7,739 bases of DNA from Candidatus Sulfopaludibacter sp. SbA3 (GCA_945865705.1 CAMBEY010000136.1:1-7739); one strand, 5' to 3'. Positions 1 to 6,452 are shown, counted from the first letter of the stretch. Notes: generated from the letters alone by a model not told the origin. Numbers and translations are program-made.

Positions 1-17
1 GAGGCGCGGTTCTTAGG

Positions 18-284
18 CTAATGCGTTCCAAGAGCTTCTTTGATTGACGCATAAATAATGATGCTCACGTACTCGATCCCGCCGATGCGGAAGGTTTTAT
101 TGTTTAGGTTGTGATGCGAGGCTGGGACCAGCTCGAAATGTCTGCTTAGGTGGTAATCTTCCTCCCACCCTGAAATCATCTCATCCAATTCTTTGGCGGG
201 AATGTCAAACGATTCGAGCAGCATGGGCTGTCCGAATTCTTCGGCCACAGTCAAATATTTTCCAACCGCATCACTTAGCGTCAT
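18..284 (-). CDS. Small conserved-looking hypothetical protein, 88 aa
   Basis: I do not recognise this protein. It is 88 residues long and acidic, with no signal peptide, membrane segment or cysteine. The first half looks helical and rich in Glu/Asp (a GWEEDYH stretch near residue 40). The second half has an aliphatic beta-like segment (IEYVSIIIYASI, about residues 70-81). The ATG at 284 lies 16 bases after the recombinase stop on the same strand, so the two genes are probably co-transcribed. The ribosome binding site is poor: an AGGA at 299-302 overlaps the recombinase stop and is 14 bases from the ATG, so translation may be coupled to the upstream gene. It has a sensible start and stop and no better competing frame. 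It could be an accessory of the recombinase or an unrelated passenger; the sequence does not decide. Confidence 0.6.
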   Translation of the reverse strand: MTLSDAVGKYLTVAEEFGQPMLLESFDIPAKELDEMISGWEEDYHLSRHFELVPASHHNLNNKTFRIGGIEYVSIIIYASIKEALGTH

Positions 285-300
285 GGCTCAACCGTCTTTC

Positions 301-1410
301 CTATCTTATTACATCGGCAGTTTTTCGACGGCGATTCGTGGCTTGAGATTTCGCAATTCGCATCTCGCTCCCGTTAGCCCGAGGGTGGGATTTATCATAC
401 ACCTCCATCAGGTGCTGAACAGAAATCCTGGTGTATCGCTGCGTGGTGGACAGCGATGCATGCCCGAGCAACTCCTGAATGGCGCGCAGATCCGCGCCCT
501 CAGTCAGAAGGTGCGTGGCGAAGGCATGACGCAAGGAATGGGGGTGCAGAGACGCGTCGCCTTGGTCGCGAACACCGAACTGCTTCACGATTCTACCCAC
601 CGAGCGCGTCGTCAGCCGTTGCCCGCGTAGATTTATGAAAACGGGCGCTCCGATCGTCTGAGCTGAGTCAGTGGTAGTGTGTTCGACGATCACCTGTCGC
701 ATTGGCAAATACCGGTCGAGGGCGGTCTTTGTTTTGTCGCCGAATGGCACCATTCGTTCCTTACGGCCTTTGCCGCGCACACGGATCAATTGCCTGGCCA
801 TGTCCATCTGATCAAAGCTCAGTCCCACCAACTCGCTGACGCGCAATCCTGAACCGTAGAGCATCTCCAGAATTAGCCAGTTACGAATGTCCAGCAGTGG
901 TTCTGCAGACACGGCTCGCCTGGCAACAGATATCTTGGTGCCAGCAGCATCTTTGATTCGGTCGAATGTGGCCGCACGATCGATCATGCCATTCATATCT
1001 TCAGTGGACATGACCGGAGGAAGCCGCTGGGGGAGTTTGGGACTGGCCACCAATTTGGCCGGATTTCCACGGGCCAGCCCCTCGCGGCAGGCAAATTTGT
1101 AAAACGACCGTAGCGCCGCCAGCCGCCGCGCAATGGTCGCTGGTTTTCGACGGTTGACGTAGAGTTTGCCCAGGTATTCACGTATGCGGCGATAGTCGAT
1201 ACGAATCCCGGTGGTCTCCCCGTTGTAGTTTTGATCGTTCCGTTCCTGTGTGGCAAAGAATTTCTCAATGTCGCTGCGATAGTTTCGCAAGGTATGAGCT
1301 GAATAGTTACGCTCCGTGCGCAGGTACGCCAGGAATTGATCGAGAACCGGGGGCGTGGACGAGACCTCTCGATAGGATCGATCACGATCAGGTTGGGTGA
1401 GTGTGTCCAT
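301..1410 (-). CDS. xerC: Tyrosine recombinase XerC/XerD family, 369 aa
   Basis: Cytoplasmic site-specific recombinase, most likely one of the Xer pair that resolves chromosome dimers at dif. The N-terminal SAM-like core-binding domain spans about residues 20-125 (RNYSAHTLRNYRSDI; RLAALRSFYKFACREG). The catalytic domain follows. All six expected residues are visible: R190 (in GSGLRVSEL), K214 (VRGKGRKER), H291 and R294 (HPHSLRHAFATH), H317 (LLGHASLSTTQ) and nucleophile Y326 (QRYTRI). The spacings R-K 24, H-R 3, R-H 23 and H-Y 9 agree with E. coli XerD as I recall it. At 369 aa it is longer than the usual 295-300. The excess lies around residues 150-172, around 240-254, and in a basic C-terminal tail (about 340-369). 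ATG 1410 is the first possible start, because an in-frame stop lies three codons upstream; no good Shine-Dalgarno precedes it. XerC versus XerD cannot be settled from sequence alone. No integrase-type att repeats or cargo are visible, favouring a housekeeping role. Confidence 0.9.
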   Translation of the reverse strand: MDTLTQPDRDRSYREVSSTPPVLDQFLAYLRTERNYSAHTLRNYRSDIEKFFATQERNDQNYNGETTGIRIDYRRIREYLGKLYVNRRKPATIARRLAALRSFYKFACREGLARGNPAKLVASPKLPQRLPPVMSTEDMNGMIDRAATFDRIKDAAGTKISVARRAVSAEPLLDIRNWLILEMLYGSGLRVSELVGLSFDQMDMARQLIRVRGKGRKERMVPFGDKTKTALDRYLPMRQVIVEHTTTDSAQTIGAPVFINLRGQRLTTRSVGRIVKQFGVRDQGDASLHPHSLRHAFATHLLTEGADLRAIQELLGHASLSTTQRYTRISVQHLMEVYDKSHPRANGSEMRIAKSQATNRRRKTADVIR

Positions 1411-1571
1411 ATGGAGCTAACAAAACTTTAAGCCGAATTCGGGAGGAACGGAGAGTTTGATCTGGCAAGGCGTTCCATCAGAGGCACCTTGTTGATCAGA
1501 AAGACTATCAACATTACCCGGTTATGTTGGCTTCCTGAAATCTCCAATTCTGTCGCTTCCAAAATGTACGG

Positions 1572-1599
1572 TTGGCTGCGACCGCACAGAGGGTATAAT
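1572..1599 (+). promoter_or_regulatory. Sigma70-like promoter for the radical SAM gene
   Basis: A perfect -10 hexamer TATAAT lies at 1594-1599. It is preceded at a 16-base spacing by TTGGCT (1572-1577), which matches the TTGACA -35 consensus at four of six positions. Transcription would begin near 1606, giving a leader of about 110 bases before TTG 1718. This is the best promoter match I saw in the window, and it points at the only rightward gene nearby. Confidence 0.6.
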
Positions 1600-1605
1600 A
1601 AGTTT

Positions 1606-1630
1606 GCATGTAGACTGTCATGCGATCGCA
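1606..1630 (+). repeat. Inverted repeats at the predicted transcription start
   Basis: GCATG (1606-1610) and CATGC (1619-1623) form a 5-base inverted repeat with an 8-base spacer. It overlaps an adjacent perfect 10-base palindrome, TGCGATCGCA (1621-1630). Their position at about +1 to +25 of the predicted transcript would suit an operator. The elements are short enough to arise by chance, so function is inference. Confidence 0.3.
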
Positions 1631-1706
1631 CTCCCAGGGATAGACTAACTAGTTTGCTTCCGTCCTTTGGTAGGAGCCTCGCCCCCGGTTTCCAAGGAAA
1701 TCGAAC

Positions 1707-1711
1707 AGGAG
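1707..1711 (+). promoter_or_regulatory. Ribosome binding site deciding TTG start 1718
   Basis: AGGAG sits 6 bases before TTG 1718. No comparable site precedes the upstream in-frame TTG at 1667. Just ahead of it, GGTTTC (1687-1692) can pair with GAAATC (1697-1702) around a CAAG loop, a 6-pair hairpin with one G-U pair, which could influence access to the site. Confidence 0.65.
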
Positions 1712-1717
1712 ATTATA

Positions 1718-3238
1718 TTGCGCGTTTATCTTGTAAATCCTAGTGATATCGCATTTGGAATCGGTGTAATTACGCCACGCTGGCTATACGTGCTAGCAGC
1801 CGCAACCCCCTTGAAGTACGGCGATCCGATCGTTGTTGACGAAACTCTGGAGTCCCTCGACATAGAGAGTGTCCAGCCTGGCGACGTGGTAGGTCTCGGC
1901 ATCCATACCGCTAATGTGCAGCGCGGTTTGGAGCTAGGGCGCAAGCTGCGTGAACGCGGCGCATGGGTGATCTTCGGCGGAGTTCACGCCTCGATCTATC
2001 CGAACGAACCGCTGGAGTTGGGCCAGGCTCATGCGGTGGTGAAGGGCGATGGCGATGTTGTCTGGAGCCAGGTGTTGGCGGACATTGAGCAGGGAACTCT
2101 GAAGCAGATTTACGATGGCGGACGTATTGGGGCTGAACACTTTCGTCAGGCACGCTGGGATTTGCTCAAGCCCAAGCAATATATGTGGGCCTCGGTGCAG
2201 ACCGTGCGCGGTTGCCCCAAGCATTGCTCATTCTGCTCGGTATGGCGCACCGACGGGCAGCAGCCCCGTCAGCGCACCGCCGATGCGGTGATCCCCGAGC
2301 TGGTTCAATTGCGCCGCATGGGCTATCGCTTCATCACCCTGGCCGATGACAATTTTTACCCCGTGCCGCTGAAAGACATTGAGCTGGCCCGTAAGCAGAA
2401 TAATCACCACAAAGTTGAAGAACTGACGCAATTGCGCGCGGAGCGCTTTGAGTTGATGGAACGGCTGGCGCTGCTCCCCAAGGATATGGTCTTCTTCACG
2501 CAGATCACCATGGAAGCAGCCGAGGACCCTGAGTTCCTTGACGCGATGCGCAGGGCCAACATCAAGGGCGCGCTGGTAGGCGTGGAGGCAGTGACGGCTG
2601 AAGGTCTGAAGTCGATTTTCAAGGACTTCAATCTTTCTGGCGACAATCTGGTAACGCAGCTGCAGACCTTCCGCAAGCACGGCGTCCACGTGCTTGGTTC
2701 ATTCATATTCGGCCTTTCCACGGATCGGCCAGACACCTTTGCCGCCACCGCGGATCTGGCCAAAAAGGCGGAAATTGCCGTGGCGCAATTTGTCATGCTA
2801 ACGCCATTTCCTGGAACTGTCGATTTTGAAAAATGGGAGAAGAGTCTGGGTGCGGATGTGCCCATGATTCAGGGCGTGCCCATCACCCGCTATTGGCTGA
2901 TTCCGTCGCATTTGCGGCCCAAGCTCTACGCGCCGCATCCGACTATGTCGCCGGATGAAATTCGGGCGAGAACGCAAGGCGTGTGGGACAGCTTCTATGA
3001 GTTTTCTTCCATCTGGAAGCGCTCCAGTTGCGTGAAGTCCTTCAAGTCCAGGATTGCGTTTATCTTCATCTCGAAGCTCTACAGGCAGATGTATGCCAAT
3101 ACTGGAATCGCCACCGACAGCGCGCGGCGGAAAAGCGCAACACAGTGGTCGCGCTGGCTGGTAAAGCCCTGCCGTATGCTATTCCAGGCCAAACCAATGC
3201 CCGACTTGGCGATTCCTGGACATGAGCCAGCAGCGTAG
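1718..3238 (+). CDS. B12-binding-type radical SAM enzyme, 506 aa, substrate unknown
   Basis: Radical S-adenosylmethionine enzyme of the cobalamin-binding superfamily (methylases, cyclases and rearrangement enzymes such as BchE and the hopanoid methylases). Numbering from TTG 1718, residues 1-125 form the Rossmann-like B12 domain: it opens with MRVYLVNPSD, then has DVVGLGIHT and FGGVHASIYPNEP. The cobalt-ligating DxHxxG motif is absent, as in several members. The radical SAM barrel follows, with the [4Fe-4S] cysteines C166, C170 and C173 in GCPKHCSFC. Family-typical LADDNFYP, GVEA, GSFIFGL and TPFPGT segments come after it. Residues about 217-255 are a charged, probably helical insert. The roughly 100-residue basic C-terminal tail contains SKLYRQMYANTGIATDSAR and no membrane span. 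The longer reading from TTG 1667 lacks a ribosome binding site and adds 17 residues before the usual family N-terminus, so I prefer 1718. It stands alone with its own promoter. A lipid or hopanoid substrate is possible but not shown. Confidence 0.88.
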   Translation: MRVYLVNPSDIAFGIGVITPRWLYVLAAATPLKYGDPIVVDETLESLDIESVQPGDVVGLGIHTANVQRGLELGRKLRERGAWVIFGGVHASIYPNEPLELGQAHAVVKGDGDVVWSQVLADIEQGTLKQIYDGGRIGAEHFRQARWDLLKPKQYMWASVQTVRGCPKHCSFCSVWRTDGQQPRQRTADAVIPELVQLRRMGYRFITLADDNFYPVPLKDIELARKQNNHHKVEELTQLRAERFELMERLALLPKDMVFFTQITMEAAEDPEFLDAMRRANIKGALVGVEAVTAEGLKSIFKDFNLSGDNLVTQLQTFRKHGVHVLGSFIFGLSTDRPDTFAATADLAKKAEIAVAQFVMLTPFPGTVDFEKWEKSLGADVPMIQGVPITRYWLIPSHLRPKLYAPHPTMSPDEIRARTQGVWDSFYEFSSIWKRSSCVKSFKSRIAFIFISKLYRQMYANTGIATDSARRKSATQWSRWLVKPCRMLFQAKPMPDLAIPGHEPAA

Positions 3239-3264
3239 TTCGTGCTCATCTCTAGGTACGCAGG

Positions 3265-5424
3265 CTAGCGAACAGCAACTGTAACCGTGTTGCTGGGAAC
3301 CCCATTGATAATTATTTGCAGGTCCTGATTGCCGGGAGAAATCCCGGCCGGAATCAGTGCGTTTACTTGGTAAAGACCCACAAACCCAGGTGCCAAGCCC
3401 GCAAATTCTACCGTTGCGGGTATTCCGTTAATATTCACAAGTGGCGTGGAGATAGTTCGAGCGGCGGGACTAGGTGCGGGCTGTCCTGAAGTTGCGGCAG
3501 GCTGTACGGGTCCGAGCCCGGTGGCGAATATTGCGATTCTCTGGCCAGCCGCAGTGGGATTGGCATCCGTTACAGGTTGAAAAGTATCTGCATGAAGGAT
3601 TGCTCCTGGTCCCGTCCCTTGGCGATTGGTGGTAAAGATGCCAGGAGAAACTGCGGAGACCAGGATTGACTGGGATGAAATTTCAAGAAACCCACGGCGA
3701 ACCCGAACCGCGACTCCCCCCGGCGCAACTCCCCACGGAAGCTGAGCGTTAATCTGGCCCGGCGCTACAAAAAACAGCGGCGCGGCAATACCGTTAAACG
3801 TGATCGTTGTGTCCCCCAAGATAGTCGGTAGCGGCGTAGACTGCGCAGAAATCTCACCCGATGCCAACTCCGCTCCGAATATAGCGATGATCGAGCCTGG
3901 GGCGGTATTGCCATCCGCAGCCGCCGCAGGGCGGAAGCTGGCTCCATTTACGACGCCTCCGGTAAATAATGTAGGAGCTTGCCCGCTCAACGTGGCCAAT
4001 GCATTAAACGCAAGTGGACTTCCAGAGAGAGAGCCGGAGCTTGTCGAGACTGTATTCGTGCCTTGTTGCGGGCCGAGTGTAAGCACAGTGGAGGCAAACC
4101 CGGTGGCATCGGTGGTCGCTTGCGTTACGCTAAGCGACCCGCCACCGGCGGTTACCGCAAAAGTGACCGCTGCTCCTGGAATCGGGATGTTGTTCGCTCC
4201 GGATACACGTACCACGAAAGGCTGTAAGGCCTGGCTGGGTTGACCTGTTTGTCCGTTGCCAGAAGTAAGAGATAGCGTAGTGGCTGCGGCGGCCAGACCC
4301 GTAGCGTTAAAAAGCAATTGGGTGTCTGGAAGGCTTGGGCTGGTTACTCGAATGACATTCGGGCCAGCTGCGTTGCCTAACCGATAAAGAGTTTGGAACA
4401 ACCCGTCGGGTTGCGCGAGACCATCATAAAGCGACAAGGCCCCGCCACCTTCAATAACCTCAAAAAGAAGAAGTCCTCGCACTGGATTGGTATAAGCATC
4501 TACTGTTTTTACGATGAGGGGTGCTGCAAGATCTTGCCCCACAGTGCCGGATTGGTTATTCCCGCTGATAATTGCCATGCTGGCAGGGGGGCCGGGATTG
4601 GCTTGAGCAGTAAATGTAATGGAGTTGGTTAATACGGATCTCACGACTACTGTGTTCGTGCCAACTCGTTCCCCGAGCCGCAAAGTAGACGATGCTTTGC
4701 ATGAATTGTCGATGGGGACATTTGTGGCCGTAACGCTCCCACCACCTGAGGTTACCGCAAAGGTCATCATTGTTCCAGGCATGCAGGGAGAAATGACAAC
4801 CACCAGCGGGGCGGCCAGCAGTTGGGCCACAATCCCGGTCTGGCTGTTGCCTGAGTCATGAGAAATTTGGCAACTGTTCATGAATGCAATGGTCCGTGCC
4901 GGGGCAGTAAACGTAATGGGATTTGTTGTAGGAGCTGCGGAGTTGGCAGAGAAGGAAACGGAGATGTTGGTATTGGCCGAAATGCCTGTGGTTGCCATCA
5001 AAACGCCAGTTATGGAAAGGATGTCGCCGGGGGCATACGCGACGCTGTTGATGAAATTCAGTGTAACGGTGTTTCCGGTTAGGGTGACGGTGATATTGAC
5101 AGCCCCTGTGCCCTGCGCAACCGGGGTGCCGGAGAGTTCTCCGCCTCCAAAAGTCAGAAATATACTTGAACCCGCCAGAATCGTTCCCGCGCTGGCAGGT
5201 GTGATAATTGTTTGTCCAATGGCCTGAATGGCATCTCCCGAACATAACTGTACCGCGTTCGCAGTGGACACGAAGCTCACGCCCTGTGCCTGTAAATTGC
5301 TTGGAGACGCCATGATAACCAGCAAAAACGCCAGCCCAAGAGATAATTGGAGGCTAATGCGCCATGGCCGACCAGTAACTTCCAACGTGGAGAATGATTT
5401 CAGAATGAGTTGATTTAACTGCAT
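3265..5424 (-). CDS. Secreted Ig-repeat protein with Solibacter-type C-terminal domain (TIGR03437)
   Basis: Large exported protein of 719 aa. Residues 1-46 look like a signal peptide: a long n-region, a hydrophobic core around 23-39 (LGLAFLLVIMA) and probable cleavage after LQA (46). Mature order: an N-terminal beta-rich domain (about 48-178); three Ig-like Big_1/invasin-type repeats starting near 191, 287 and 388, marked by SGNSQTG, SGNNQSG and SGNGQTG and each with a GGGS/GGGA turn; then about 488-719 resembling TIGR03437, with VVNGASF, PGSIIAIFG, VAPGQINAQLPW, AGQRIAIFATGLGP and LYQVNALIPAGI. The only four cysteines (61, 185, 214, 242) lie in the N-terminal third. The domain's function is unknown; the repeats suggest an extracellular or surface adhesive or structural role. 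ATG 5424 is chosen because AGGAG (5430-5434) lies 5 bases upstream and the signal peptide follows at once; the longer frame to TTG 5478 lacks both. No anchoring motif or catalytic domain is visible. Confidence 0.88.
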   Translation of the reverse strand: MQLNQLILKSFSTLEVTGRPWRISLQLSLGLAFLLVIMASPSNLQAQGVSFVSTANAVQLCSGDAIQAIGQTIITPASAGTILAGSSIFLTFGGGELSGTPVAQGTGAVNITVTLTGNTVTLNFINSVAYAPGDILSITGVLMATTGISANTNISVSFSANSAAPTTNPITFTAPARTIAFMNSCQISHDSGNSQTGIVAQLLAAPLVVVISPCMPGTMMTFAVTSGGGSVTATNVPIDNSCKASSTLRLGERVGTNTVVVRSVLTNSITFTAQANPGPPASMAIISGNNQSGTVGQDLAAPLIVKTVDAYTNPVRGLLLFEVIEGGGALSLYDGLAQPDGLFQTLYRLGNAAGPNVIRVTSPSLPDTQLLFNATGLAAAATTLSLTSGNGQTGQPSQALQPFVVRVSGANNIPIPGAAVTFAVTAGGGSLSVTQATTDATGFASTVLTLGPQQGTNTVSTSSGSLSGSPLAFNALATLSGQAPTLFTGGVVNGASFRPAAAADGNTAPGSIIAIFGAELASGEISAQSTPLPTILGDTTITFNGIAAPLFFVAPGQINAQLPWGVAPGGVAVRVRRGFLEISSQSILVSAVSPGIFTTNRQGTGPGAILHADTFQPVTDANPTAAGQRIAIFATGLGPVQPAATSGQPAPSPAARTISTPLVNINGIPATVEFAGLAPGFVGLYQVNALIPAGISPGNQDLQIIINGVPSNTVTVAVR

Positions 5425-5429
5425 AGTAG

Positions 5430-5434
5430 CTCCT
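5430..5434 (-). promoter_or_regulatory. Ribosome binding site deciding ATG 5424
   Basis: On the minus strand AGGAG is followed by CTACT and then ATG. The 5-base spacing supports ATG 5424 over the in-frame TTG 5478 and ATG 5451. Confidence 0.65.
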
Positions 5435-5458
5435 GTTTCCTGCGATCCCATGTCTTTG

Positions 5459-5486
5459 AATATAATCCTCACCAACAATAAATCAA
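5459..5486 (-). promoter_or_regulatory. Probable promoter of the TIGR03437 gene
   Basis: On the minus strand, TTGATT (plus positions 5481-5486; four of six to TTGACA) is separated by 16 bases from TATATT (5459-5464; five of six to TATAAT). Transcription would start near 5452, leaving a leader of about 28 bases. The -35 overlaps the stop of the 29-codon ORF upstream, so the secreted protein may be expressed separately from the cyclic-nucleotide-binding gene. Confidence 0.45.
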
Positions 5487-5572
5487 AGGGTTAACCAACT
5501 GAGCAGGAGTAGGATCAATGGCACGGCTAAGCGGGTCCCGGCGTATTCTGTTGCATCATGGATGCGAGCCAT
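5483..5572 (-). CDS. Possible 29-aa hydrophobic small protein
   Basis: A 29-codon frame with ATG at 5572 and TGA at 5483, too short for usual gene calling. The product begins MARIHDATEY and has a polar first half. A hydrophobic stretch then runs from residue 15 to the end (LAVPLILLLLSWLTL), after Arg14. At 15 residues this is short for a full transmembrane helix but could embed in or span a membrane. AAGGA at 5577-5581 or 5581-5585 lies 4 or 8 bases from the ATG, a good ribosome binding site. It is 49 bases downstream of the cyclic-nucleotide-binding gene on the same strand, so it could be the last gene of that transcript. It could also be chance, since Leu-rich frames are common in GC-rich DNA. 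No homologue is recognised. Confidence 0.35.
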   Translation of the reverse strand: MARIHDATEYAGTRLAVPLILLLLSWLTL

Positions 5573-5592
5573 GAAGTCCTTCCTTGTGGTTT

Positions 5593-5612
5593 CCCGTTGC
5601 AGCTCAACTGGG
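5593..5612 (-). other. Stem-loop downstream of the cyclic-nucleotide-binding gene
   Basis: On the minus strand CCC-A-GTTG pairs with CAAC-GGG around a 5-base loop, giving seven pairs with one bulged A. It begins about 9 bases after the upstream gene's stop codon. No T-run follows, so it is not a standard intrinsic terminator. It could stabilise the upstream transcript end or affect the small ORF downstream. Confidence 0.3.
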
Positions 5613-5621
5613 CCGTCTCTT

Positions 5622-6452
5622 TCATGGCTTCTTTTGAATTTTGACTAAGTGTTCGGCAAGATGCTCATGGAGTCGGTCGACTTTATTATGGAGATGCGCA
5701 ATCTCCAATTCGGCCTTGAGGTTCACTTCGTAATCGAGGTCGGCGCGAATGCGATCTTTCGCCGAGTGACGGTTTTGGCTCATCATGATGATGGGAGCCT
5801 GCAGCGCCGCCAGCGCGGAGAGGCCGAGATTCAGTAGGATGAATGGAAACGAATCAAAAGCTTGCGCGGCCAGAGCCACATTTAGTCCCATCCAGCCGAT
5901 GAGTATCGACGTGAAAATGAGAACAAATGTCCAAGAACCACCAAATGACGCCACGTGATCAGCGATACGCGCTCCAAAGGTGAGTGATTCTTCCACCTCC
6001 ACATTGGCATTGCGGGCAACCGGGTTACGCAGCAGCTCATTGGTAGAGCGCAGCTTACGGCCCATGGCCGCCAGCAAATCAAGGGCCGCATCGGGATGTT
6101 TTGTTACCAGGGCTAGCACGTCGGCCCGGTCAAAAATGAGCAGCTCGGAGTCCTCTGTGGCTGCCGCAGTCGCAGTTCGCGGGCCGCCATCGAGAAGCGA
6201 AATCTCTCCAAATACTTCGCCTGGTGGATACTCCGCAAAGACAATCTTAGTTCCCTCTGTTGATTCGCTCGAGACTTCGACCCGGCCATCACGAACGATG
6301 TACAGCGAATCGCCCACATCTCCGCGAGTGAAAATGATCTGCCCCTTGGAAAAGTGTCTCGTGTCTATTAACGAAGAGATCATCGCCAGCTCATCGTTCT
6401 CCAATGCAGCAAACATGGAAGTATTGCGCAGAATGTTAACTAGATCGGACAT
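5622..6452 (-). CDS. Cyclic-nucleotide-binding / DUF1003 membrane protein, 276 aa
   Basis: Two-domain protein likely to sense cAMP or a related nucleotide at the inner membrane. Residues about 5-125 are a CAP-like cyclic-nucleotide-binding domain (FSKGQIIFTRGDVGDSLYIV; phosphate-binding cassette FGEISLLDGGPRTATA). E83 and R92 are at the positions that contact the ribose and phosphate in known binders, so ligand binding is plausible. A linker (about 126-155) leads to DUF1003: two membrane segments (about 173-195 and 202-224) and then the characteristic cytosolic NRHSAKDRIRADLDYEVNLKAE segment and a coiled-coil-like tail (about 240-270). There is no DNA-binding helix-turn-helix, so it is not a Crp-type regulator. 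The start is well supported: GGAGG at 6459-6463 lies 6 bases before ATG 6452. The function of DUF1003 is unknown. It is divergent from the SPFH gene and may be co-transcribed with the small ORF downstream. Confidence 0.9.
   Translation of the reverse strand: MSDLVNILRNTSMFAALENDELAMISSLIDTRHFSKGQIIFTRGDVGDSLYIVRDGRVEVSSESTEGTKIVFAEYPPGEVFGEISLLDGGPRTATAAATEDSELLIFDRADVLALVTKHPDAALDLLAAMGRKLRSTNELLRNPVARNANVEVEESLTFGARIADHVASFGGSWTFVLIFTSILIGWMGLNVALAAQAFDSFPFILLNLGLSALAALQAPIIMMSQNRHSAKDRIRADLDYEVNLKAELEIAHLHNKVDRLHEHLAEHLVKIQKKP

Larger units (their letters stand above)
1411..1717. other. Divergent intergenic region, 307 bases
   Basis: This separates the leftward recombinase from the rightward radical SAM gene. 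The right half holds a convincing rightward promoter and its leader. The left half (1411-1570) shows no clear leftward promoter and no convincing small gene. Open frames crossing the region lack ribosome binding sites and have no recognisable protein features. No tRNA-like fold or cobalamin-riboswitch B12 box was seen. Confidence 0.6.

Noticed and set aside
301..1410. Integrase of a prophage, integron or genomic island
   Set aside because: No att-like direct repeats, tRNA target, integron attC sites or mobile cargo are visible nearby. Domain order and spacing fit Xer proteins.
1450..1466. A string nearly identical to the conserved 5' end of 16S rRNA (GGAGAGTTTGATC then TGGC, one base missing)
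   Set aside because: The match stops at once: the following bases do not resemble the CTCAG and helix sequence of 16S rRNA, and no other rRNA sequence is present. It is most likely coincidence.
1428..1631. 67-codon minus-strand frame ending just upstream of the recombinase
   Set aside because: It starts at GTG without a ribosome binding site, overlaps the predicted rightward promoter and leader, and its product shows no recognisable character.
1606..1717. Cobalamin riboswitch ahead of the radical SAM gene
   Set aside because: The leader is about 110 bases, short for the class, and no B12-box-like conserved segment was seen.
1489..1743. 84-codon plus-strand frame crossing the divergent gap into the radical SAM gene
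   Set aside because: It overlaps the well-supported radical SAM start in another frame and has no ribosome binding site or protein-like features.
3239..3264. Bidirectional terminator between the convergent radical SAM and TIGR03437 genes
   Set aside because: The 26-base gap has no stable GC-rich hairpin and no T-run on either strand.
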